Shown here in pieces: positions 57,619-64,000 of a DNA stretch of 64,000 nt (its first letter is position 1; every line of letters starts with the position of its first letter). The stretch comes from Bosea beijingensis (GTDB lineage: Bacteria > Pseudomonadota > Alphaproteobacteria > Rhizobiales > Beijerinckiaceae), in the NCBI RefSeq assembly GCF_030758975.1, contig NZ_CP132359.1, positions 248,001 to 312,000 of the forward strand, given 5' to 3'. The notes beneath the pieces were generated by a model. It was given only the letters and a program-made list of their open reading frames with translations. It did not search any database and had not been told where the DNA came from. A program made the position numbers and the translations under genes.

Positions 57619-58725
57619 CTACGCAATGACCGCGCCGCGCACGCGCTGGGCCTGATTGTTGCAGTATCCGCGCGGGTTCCAGACCGGCTCCAGCGGCTGG
57701 ACGCCACCCTCGGCATCGCATGCCCGCGCCATGACGACGAAGGGACCCGGCTGCCCGGCAACAATCTCCGCCTCGAAGCGTTGCCAGGCGAAGCGCCCCT
57801 CTCCCGCCTGCAATGCGACATCGCTCCAGCTCTCACCGCCATCGCTGGAGATGGCGACGGTTTCCAGCGGAACGGCACCGCTCCAGGCGAAGCCTGCAAC
57901 TTTAAGCCGCTCGCCCTGCTTCACCACGAAACCGTCGAGCGGCGCCGTGATCAGCGACTTGACCGGCATGTCGGTGATGACGGCGAAATTCTCGGGGTGG
58001 AGCGGCTCGCCCGGGCGAACCGGCCTGATCGGCAGGCGGTAGTCCGTCCCGCGCATCTTCTCGCCGTCATGCTCGATATCGCGCAGCGTGACCCGATCGA
58101 GCCATTTCTGCCAGGCCGAGCCGGGATAGCCCGGCGCAACGATGCGCAATGGCCCGCCATGCAGCCGCGGCAAGGGCTCGCCGTTCATGGCGAAGGCGAT
58201 CAGCGTTTCAGGAGCCACCGCCTTGGCCATCGGCAGGCCGCGCGAGAGAGCGGCTTTTTCCGGCTTGCCGATTTGCCGATCGGGTGCGTGATGGGCGGTA
58301 TAGACCGCGCCCGGCCTCGGGCCGGCATGTTCCAGCACATCCGCCAGCCTGACTCCGGTCCAGCGCGCGCAGCCGACGGCGCCGAGCCGCCATTGCAGAC
58401 CGTCCGTCGCCGGCGAGAACTGCGAACGTCCATTGCCGGCGCATTCCAGAACAGCGGTGACCGTGACGGTTTCGAAGCGTTGGCGCAGGCCTTCGACGGT
58501 CCAGACCGCCGGGCGCTCGACCTCGCCATCGATCGTCAGCGTCCAGCCGGTCTCGTCGATCTCCGGCAGATGGCCGTTGTTGCGGATGAAGAAGGAATCG
58601 ACCGGCGTGATCGGCTCGTCGAGCAGCGCGAGCGCCGGCTCGGCATTCAGCGCCTCTTCCTCGTAGATGTGGAGGCCGGGCTTCAGGTTGCGCAGCAGCG
58701 GCAGTTCGACGAGGCGATGGGGCAA
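57619..58725 (-). CDS. Sulfite oxidase-family molybdopterin enzyme
   Basis: A molybdopterin oxidoreductase of about 368 residues. The Mo-ligating cysteine is in VLECAGNGRSQF (Cys95 from the TTG start). RIVAPGYPGSAWQKWLDRVTL and SFFIRNNGHLPEID are family signatures. A C-terminal Mo-co dimerisation domain has GFAWSGAVPLETVAISSDGG and ends VWNPRGYCNNQAQRV. No ATG lies before the conserved region: the start may be the TTG at 58725, with GGAGA upstream, or a GTG at 58833. There is no clear signal peptide, and no cytochrome subunit is adjacent. Confidence 0.85.
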   Translation of the reverse strand: MPHRLVELPLLRNLKPGLHIYEEEALNAEPALALLDEPITPVDSFFIRNNGHLPEIDETGWTLTIDGEVERPAVWTVEGLRQRFETVTVTAVLECAGNGRSQFSPATDGLQWRLGAVGCARWTGVRLADVLEHAGPRPGAVYTAHHAPDRQIGKPEKAALSRGLPMAKAVAPETLIAFAMNGEPLPRLHGGPLRIVAPGYPGSAWQKWLDRVTLRDIEHDGEKMRGTDYRLPIRPVRPGEPLHPENFAVITDMPVKSLITAPLDGFVVKQGERLKVAGFAWSGAVPLETVAISSDGGESWSDVALQAGEGRFAWQRFEAEIVAGQPGPFVVMARACDAEGGVQPLEPVWNPRGYCNNQAQRVRGAVIA

Positions 58726-58899
58726 GCAGCGATGATCTCCGGCGGTGCTACGGCATCGGATTGATCCGATGCGATAACCAGGCAACAGATCATCGTGCGT
58801 CCGACAGGGCACGCGATGATCGAAGGCGGTCACCCGCCCAAGCGAAAGCCGACAAGAGATGACACGATGCTCGCCCGCCTGTCGACCGTCACCCCGGCG

Positions 58900-60615
58900 T
58901 CAGCGCTTGGCGACGACCTCCTCGCGCAGTGCCCGACGCAGCACCTTGCCTACATTGGTCTTCGGCAGGCTCTCGCGGAAGAATATCTGCTTGGGCACCT
59001 TGTATCCCGTCAGGTTCTCCTTGCAGTAGGCCCGCAGCGCGTCCGCCGTCAGCGTCTGGTCCTTGCGCACGACGAAGGCCGTCACCGCCTCGCCGGAATG
59101 CTCGTCCGGCAGGCCGATCACGGCCGATTCCAGCACGCCGGCATGCGAGGCCAGCACGTCCTCGACCTCGTTCGGATAGACGTTGAAGCCGGAGACCAGC
59201 ACCATGTCCTTCATCCGGTCGACAACCTTGACCTGTCCGTCCGGCAGCATCACGCCGACATCGCCGCTGCGGAAATAGCCGTCTGATGTCATCGCCTTGG
59301 CGGTCTCGTCCGGGCGGTTCCAGTAGCCGGCCATCACCTGCGGCCCGCGGATGCAGATCTCGCCCGCCTCGCCCATCGGCATGTCGTTGCCCTCGGCGTC
59401 GCGGATCGCGATCTCGGTCGAGGGGATCGGATAGCCGATCGTGCCGCTGAACTCCGTCAGGTCCGGCCGGTTGATCGTGGCGATCGGCGAGGTCTCCGAC
59501 AGGCCGTAGCCCTCGATGATCGGGCGCCCGGTCACGGCCTTCCACTGCTTGGCGACCGCAGCCTGCGTCGCCATGCCGCCGGCCACCGCGAAGCGCATCT
59601 CGGAGAAATCGACATCCTTGATCTCGGGATGGTTGGCGAGCGCGTTGTAGAGCGTGTTCACGCCGGAGAAGAGCGTGAAGCGGCTTGCCTTCAGTGTCTT
59701 GATGAAGCCGGGGATGTCGCGTGGATTGGCGATCAGCAGGCCCTTGGCGCCGATGCGCAGCATGAACATGCAGCAGCAGGTCAGCGCGAAGATGTGGTAG
59801 AGCGGCAGCGCCGTGACCATGACATGCTGGTAGTCGCTGCGCCCGAGCGGCGGCTCCAGCACCCATTCCAGCCAGAGGCCGGCCTGCTGGACATTGGCCG
59901 CGACATTGCGATGCGTCAGCGTCGCGCCCTTGGCGACGCCGGTCGTCCCGCCCGTGTATTGCAGGAAGGCGACATCCTCCGGCCCGATCGTCACGGGGCT
60001 CATCCGGGCGCCGCTCTGGAGAACCTGCTGGAAAGCAGAGGAGCCCGGCAGGTTGTAGGGTTTAACCACCTTCTTGATGCGGCGCGCGACGAAATTGACG
60101 ATCCTGCCCTTGAAGCCCATCAGGTCGCCGGCCGTGGCGACGAGGATGGCGTCGAGCTTAAGGTTCGGCTTCGCCTCTTCCACCACATGGGCGAAGTTCT
60201 CGATCACCACGAGCACGCGCGCCCCGGAATCGTTGATCTGATGGGTCAGCTCGCGCGCCGTGTAGAGCGGGTTGACGTTGACGACGGTGAAGCCGCCGAG
60301 CAGCACGCCGAAGATCGCCGCCGGATAGGCCAGGATGTTCGGCATCATCAGGGCGACGCGATCGCCCTTCTTCAGCCCTTTGGCCTGCAGCCAGCCGGCA
60401 AAGGCCTCGGCGGCCTGGCGCGTCTCGGCGAAGGTGATCGTCTTGCCGAAGCTCTCGAAAGCCGGGCGGTTCGCGTAGGTCGAGCAGGCCGAGCCGATCA
60501 GGTCCGCCAGCGTGCCGATCTTGGCTTCGTCGAGCTCCGGCGGAACGGCCGGCGGATAATGCGCAATCCAGGGGCGCAGCGTGTTCCTGGCCTGCGTGGC
60601 GCCGGTCGCGGTCAT
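58900..60615 (-). CDS. fadD: Long-chain fatty-acid--CoA ligase
   Basis: A 571-residue AMP-forming ligase that activates fatty acids for beta-oxidation. The P-loop motif is LQYTGGTTGVAKGATLTHRN. Motif II includes IIEGYGLSETSP. The C-terminal YFRSGDVGVMLPDGQVKVVDR, then KDMVLVSGFNVYPNEVE is the FACS motif, and the catalytic Lys is in LPKTNVGKVLRRALR. The size and motifs match FadD. The ATG at 60615 is used. It seems monocistronic. Confidence 0.95.
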   Translation of the reverse strand: MTATGATQARNTLRPWIAHYPPAVPPELDEAKIGTLADLIGSACSTYANRPAFESFGKTITFAETRQAAEAFAGWLQAKGLKKGDRVALMMPNILAYPAAIFGVLLGGFTVVNVNPLYTARELTHQINDSGARVLVVIENFAHVVEEAKPNLKLDAILVATAGDLMGFKGRIVNFVARRIKKVVKPYNLPGSSAFQQVLQSGARMSPVTIGPEDVAFLQYTGGTTGVAKGATLTHRNVAANVQQAGLWLEWVLEPPLGRSDYQHVMVTALPLYHIFALTCCCMFMLRIGAKGLLIANPRDIPGFIKTLKASRFTLFSGVNTLYNALANHPEIKDVDFSEMRFAVAGGMATQAAVAKQWKAVTGRPIIEGYGLSETSPIATINRPDLTEFSGTIGYPIPSTEIAIRDAEGNDMPMGEAGEICIRGPQVMAGYWNRPDETAKAMTSDGYFRSGDVGVMLPDGQVKVVDRMKDMVLVSGFNVYPNEVEDVLASHAGVLESAVIGLPDEHSGEAVTAFVVRKDQTLTADALRAYCKENLTGYKVPKQIFFRESLPKTNVGKVLRRALREEVVAKR

Positions 60616-60829
60616 TCTTCCCTCCCTCTCGCCCGGTTAGCCGCCCTGGAATGCGGGTTCCGGTGCATTTTCATGATCGTACAGTGCGGAACAGCGACCG
60701 GGAGCGCAAGCTCCAGCCGCTATCGGCTGCAGAATGTTCACATCTAAACCGTCTGCACGGCACGAAATCAAGCCCGAACCGGGAGCCGATCAATGGCTCT
60801 CGGCGGGAAGGCGGGCCCGAATTCCCGGA

Positions 60830-62914
60830 TCAGCGCGCTTGTGCGAGGGCGAGCGCCTGGGCGGAGACCACGGCCTCGGCCGGCTTGCCGGCAAGTTCCG
60901 CGAGATGGTCGAAGCGCGCGCTGAACGAACCGACCCCAGACGTTGCCGAGCGCAATTCGACGATCAGCCCGGTCATCTCGGCTTCCGGCACCAGCGCCTT
61001 GATCTGGTCCCAGCCGCGCCAGCCCGGACGCGTGTCGTAACCGAGGATCTGCCCCCGCCGCGCGGAGATCAGGGCAGAGGCCCGCGACATCGCCTCGGAG
61101 GGAATCACCACGTCGACCGACAGGATTGGTTCGAGCAGCACCGGCTTCGCCTGCGGCATCGCCTCGTTCATGGCGAGCCGCGCCGCCTGACGGAACGCCA
61201 TGTCCGAGGAATCGACCGTGTGATAGGAGCCATCCGTCAACGTCACCGCGACATCGACGATCGGAAAGCCGAGCGGCCCCTTCTCGCAGAAATCGCGCAT
61301 GCCGGCTTCGACCGAGCCGATATACTGGCGCGGCACGACACCACCGGTGATCTTGTCGACGAACTGGATGCCCTCCCCGCGCGGCACGGGCGCCACTTCG
61401 ATCACGACATCACCATACTGGCCGTGCCCGCCGCTCTGCTTGCGATGCCGGCCACGCGCGCCAGCCTGGCCGCGGATCGTCTCGCGATAGCCGACCTGCG
61501 GCGTCTTGCTGGCGACGGTCACGCCATAGCGGCCAGCGAGCTTCTCGAGCGCGACGCGCAGATGCATCTCGCCCTGGCCGGACAGCCTGGTTTCGCCGAG
61601 CTCCGGCACCTGCGTCACCGCCAGCGCCGTATCCTCCTCGGTCAGGCGCTGCAGCGCCGCCGCCAGCCTGACATCGTCCTTGCGGTCCTTCACGGCGATG
61701 GCGAAGGCATGCACGGCTTCCGGCGGAGCAATCGCGCTGACCACGCTCGCGCGCGCCTTGCCGAGCATGAAGGCCTCGCCAGTTGCGATGCCGTCGAGCT
61801 TGGCGAAACCGGCGACATCGCCCTCCTCCGCCGCGGGCTTCCGACTCTGCTCGGAGCCCTTCAGGGAAACGACCCCGGCGATGCGGGCTTCCGTCCCGCC
61901 GGACGAGGTCACGACATCGCCCTCCGCCAGCCGGCCGCGCATCACCCTGGCCAGCGAGAGCTTGCCGCCCTGGCTCGAATGCCAGGTCTTCATCACCTGG
62001 GCGAGCGCCGGGCCTTCGGGGAGAATGCCGGACCGACCGCGCGTCTCCGCCAGCCCCGGCGCCTCGTGCCGGAGTGCCTTGAGCAGCCGCGTCACGCCGT
62101 TGCCGCGCTCGGCCGCGCCGATCAGCACCGGCACGACATGGCGATGCTGCAATTCGCGGGCGAGATCGTCGAAGACGCGGTCGCGCGGCGGCTCCATGTC
62201 GCCAAGCAGTTCCTCCATCAACTCGTCGTCGTAATCGGCGAGCCGCTCCAGCATCGAGAAGCGCGCTTCCTTCTCGCGGTCGGTCTCGTCGACGGCCAGC
62301 GGCACGATCTCGCTCGGCGCATGCTCGCGATAGATGAAGGCCCGCTCAAGGGCGAGGTCGATGAAGCCGACGGCGATGCCCTTCTGCCAGATCGGAATCT
62401 GGCGCAGCAGCAGCGGCGTGCGGGAAGCGCGCTGCAGGATGGCGAGCGTCTCGCGCACCCGGCGCGAGGCCGTGTCGATCTTGTTCAGGAACAGGAAGCG
62501 CGGGATGTCGGCCTCCTCCAGCTCGCGCAGCACGAGCTCCAGCGCCGGCGCTTTCCGGTCATCCGCCTCGCAGACGACGACGGCGGCATCCACCGCCGGC
62601 AGCACATGGCGCATCTCGTGCAGGAACTCGACCGAGCCGGGGCAATCGATGAAATGGAAGGTGTCGCCGAGGAAATCGACGCTAGCCACCGTCGGCTCTG
62701 TGCTCATCTGGTGGGCGCGGGCTTCCGGCGCCGCGTCACCCACCGTGTTGCCGCCCTTGACCGTGCCGGTGCGGGTCAGCGCGCCGCACCGCATCAGGAT
62801 GCTTTCGAGCAGCGTGGTCTTGCCGCTCTGGAAGGGGCCGACGATCGCGATGCATCGCGGCCCCGCGCGTCGGGTGCCGTTTGCGGAGACTCCGTTTTGT
62901 GCCGATGCGGGCAT
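60830..62914 (-). CDS. Elongation factor G-like GTPase (EF-G paralogue)
   Basis: A 694-residue translational GTPase with EF-G domain order I-V. The P-loop is GPFQSGKTT (26-34), G3 is DCPGS (90-94) and G4 is NKID (144-147). EF-G domain IV text follows (QSGGHGQYGDVVIEVAPVPR; GVVPRQYIGSVEAGM). The G3 motif of ordinary EF-G is DTPGH; here the catalytic His is Ser94. It is therefore likely a specialised paralogue common in Rhizobiales, with altered GTP hydrolysis. The canonical fusA is not in the window. The ATG at 62914 follows GAAGGAGGAAGCC. Confidence 0.88.
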   Translation of the reverse strand: MPASAQNGVSANGTRRAGPRCIAIVGPFQSGKTTLLESILMRCGALTRTGTVKGGNTVGDAAPEARAHQMSTEPTVASVDFLGDTFHFIDCPGSVEFLHEMRHVLPAVDAAVVVCEADDRKAPALELVLRELEEADIPRFLFLNKIDTASRRVRETLAILQRASRTPLLLRQIPIWQKGIAVGFIDLALERAFIYREHAPSEIVPLAVDETDREKEARFSMLERLADYDDELMEELLGDMEPPRDRVFDDLARELQHRHVVPVLIGAAERGNGVTRLLKALRHEAPGLAETRGRSGILPEGPALAQVMKTWHSSQGGKLSLARVMRGRLAEGDVVTSSGGTEARIAGVVSLKGSEQSRKPAAEEGDVAGFAKLDGIATGEAFMLGKARASVVSAIAPPEAVHAFAIAVKDRKDDVRLAAALQRLTEEDTALAVTQVPELGETRLSGQGEMHLRVALEKLAGRYGVTVASKTPQVGYRETIRGQAGARGRHRKQSGGHGQYGDVVIEVAPVPRGEGIQFVDKITGGVVPRQYIGSVEAGMRDFCEKGPLGFPIVDVAVTLTDGSYHTVDSSDMAFRQAARLAMNEAMPQAKPVLLEPILSVDVVIPSEAMSRASALISARRGQILGYDTRPGWRGWDQIKALVPEAEMTGLIVELRSATSGVGSFSARFDHLAELAGKPAEAVVSAQALALAQAR

Positions 62915-63358
62915 GGCTTCCTCCTTCGGGACTGGCCGCGATGGAGAACAAGGTCTGACAACCCCGGCTCCGGCACGGCGGAAAGCCGGCGGGAACAGCG
63001 AATGCGCTCACGCCGGATGGGCGGCGGTCGCTCGGGCCCGACAGGGTCGGGCGGCCGTCGGAGAGGCAGGTGGGAGGAGGTTCGCGCCGATCCGCGGCGG
63101 ACGCAAGGGCTTTGTCGGCGGAGAAACGGCAAGCGGGAGAAGCCTCCCTGTCGATGGTGGCGCCATCGCCGCCGGAACAGCTATCCTGCCGTAGCGACGT
63201 GTGATTTCATCAGGCCTCCGCCTAGTTGCCAGCACCATGAGGCAAGGCCGGCAAACTCATGAGGTTTCGGCGCTGCGGCCGCGGAACCTGAAGGGTTTCC
63301 GGACATTCTACGGGGCGGGCCGCCTTCGCGGCCGAGATGGAGCAGGGAGAACCGGCCG
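62915..63358. other. Intergenic region (444 bp) between the EF-G-like gene and a small ORF
   Basis: No supported gene. The part 62990-63150 is very G-rich on the plus strand, and all frames there look like biased non-coding sequence (Arg/Gly-rich). The EF-G-like promoter should lie in 62915-63000 and the promoter of the small gene before 63359. No terminator is evident. Confidence 0.45.
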
Positions 63359-63547
63359 ATGCCCGAGAACGCTTCGCGAATGGAACTGGACGACCGTATC
63401 GCCCTCCTCCGGCGCAACATCGCCGACTTGATGGAACAGGCGACGGGAGCCTCCGGCGCCGCCGTGGAAGAGGCGCTCGCCAACCGTTTGAACGAGCAGC
63501 AGGACATGCTCAACGAGCTGCTCAAGCAGCGCGAGGCGAAGGGGTAG
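63359..63547 (+). CDS. Small conserved cytosolic protein (62 aa)
   Basis: A 62-residue, highly charged helical protein: ELDDRIALLRRNIADLMEQA, then ALANRLNEQQDMLNELLKQR. Heptad spacing of Leu/Ile suggests a coiled coil or helical hairpin. I recall similar short proteins in Rhizobiales but no function. GGGAGAAC lies about 7 nt before the ATG. It converges on the SDR gene. Confidence 0.7.
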   Translation: MPENASRMELDDRIALLRRNIADLMEQATGASGAAVEEALANRLNEQQDMLNELLKQREAKG

Positions 63548-63562
63548 CGGCGCCTGCCAGCG

Positions 63563-64000
63563 TCAGAGATTGCGCCGCTCGCCGCGCAGCGTCGCGAGCC
63601 CGATGCCGGCCGCGTCGAAGCCGCCGTCGACGGCCAGAACCTGCCCGGTGATATAGGTCGACCGATCGGAGCAGAGGAAGAAGATCGCCTCGGCCAGCTC
63701 CTCCTCCAGCCCGTAGCGGCCGAGCGGCACGGCATCGCGATAATCAGCCCGGATCTCCGGGCTATGCACCGCCTTGGCCATAGCCGTCTCGACCGGCCCC
63801 GGCGCGACCGCGTTGACGCGAATGCCAAGCCCCGCGAGTTCGACCGCCTGCTGCTTGGTGAGATGCGCCAGCGCCGCCTTCGAGGTGCCGTAGGCGACCC
63901 GCAGCGTCGAGGCGCGCAGGCCCGAGATCGAGGTGATGTTGACGACGGCGCCGCCGCCATTATCGGCCATCGCCCGGGCCGCAAGCTGCGTCGCCAGGAA
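63563..64000 (-). CDS. SDR family oxidoreductase, C-terminal part (runs off window)
   Basis: The frame covers the last 145 residues of a short-chain dehydrogenase; its start lies beyond the window. The catalytic Ser/Tyr/Lys appear in NITSISGLRASTLRVAYGTS, with YGTSK. Following text is GIRVNAVAPGPVETAM, and the C-terminus contains FLCSDRSTYITGQVLAVDGGFDAAG, the classical SDR ending. The NAD(P)-binding N-terminus is missing, so cofactor and substrate cannot be told. Confidence 0.9.
   Translation of the reverse strand, partial: FLATQLAARAMADNGGGAVVNITSISGLRASTLRVAYGTSKAALAHLTKQQAVELAGLGIRVNAVAPGPVETAMAKAVHSPEIRADYRDAVPLGRYGLEEELAEAIFFLCSDRSTYITGQVLAVDGGFDAAGIGLATLRGERRNL

Noticed and set aside
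60734..63262. 842-codon plus-strand open frame opposite the EF-G-like gene
   Set aside because: It is antisense to a gene with full EF-G motifs. Its translation is Arg/His/Gly-rich with no domain; it arises from high third-position GC.
63181..63984. 267-codon minus-strand frame overlapping the SDR gene
   Set aside because: Different frame from the SDR motifs; Arg/Ser-rich shadow.

Overview
The window is chromosomal DNA from an alphaproteobacterium. GC is high, with strong third-position GC bias, and genes are densely packed. Several features point to the order Hyphomicrobiales (Rhizobiales), possibly Bosea or a near relative: yqeY-dnaG-rpoD beside a divergent carA, trxB followed by a LysR gene, the ffh/rpsP/rimM/trmD block, dapF-mtaB, a DnaG whose zinc-finger ligands are all lost, and extragenic palindromes of types common in that order. 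The genus is an inference. No rRNA, tRNA, CRISPR array, prophage, transposase or plasmid gene was found.

Layout. 0-6.6 kb: the 5' part of a membrane sensor (chemoreceptor-like), a YciA-type thioesterase, a VOC protein, MFS and LysE transporters, PfpI, HlyU and DUF2798 proteins, a translationally coupled trio (81-aa Gly-rich protein, LysE exporter, YjbQ) and a Tae4-like amidase. 6.7-13.9 kb: rpoD, dnaG, a VapBC pair, yqeY, carA. 14-24.4 kb: tyrA, a truncated haemoglobin, LysR/EamA, cyclopropane synthase and two more methyltransferases, a zinc-ribbon membrane protein, GtrA, a 3' remnant of the zinc metallochaperone gene aztD, and a divergent ArsR/MFS pair with palindromic operators. 24.5-33.4 kb: carB, greA, an Lrp regulator, an ELM1-family protein, trxB, a LysR regulator and a probable small RNA. 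33.4-46.3 kb: FMN reductase, ogt, msrP, leuB, RidA, lytic transglycosylase, aldose dehydrogenase, PAP2 phosphatase, an orphan Bug-type binding protein, crotonase, YaiI, aspartate aminotransferase and a rhodanese fold without its cysteine. 46.3-50.8 kb: ffh, GNAT, rpsP, rimM, HAD, trmD on the minus strand. 51.2-55.1 kb: mainly exported or membrane proteins. 55.2-64 kb: dapF, mtaB, a sulfite-oxidase-family enzyme, fadD, an EF-G paralogue and the 3' part of an SDR gene.

Most genes are housekeeping: transcription (rpoD, greA), replication (dnaG), protein export and translation (ffh, rpsP, rimM, trmD, mtaB, EF-G-like), pyrimidine/arginine precursors (carA, carB), amino acids (tyrA, leuB, aatA, dapF) and redox repair (trxB, msrP). 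The unusual content is mostly small or non-coding. It includes three dispersed copies of a two-part palindromic repeat, one of which supplies the mtaB start codon and another a stop codon; cruciform REP-like elements; a double hairpin upstream of ffh; an intergenic RNA candidate with an anti-Shine-Dalgarno motif and a strong terminator; an orphan Tae4-like amidase; and an EF-G paralogue with an altered G3 motif. I found no clearly new multi-gene system. The best candidates for undescribed biology are the coupled 81-aa/LysE/YjbQ genes, the small RNA, and the repeat-to-gene fusions.
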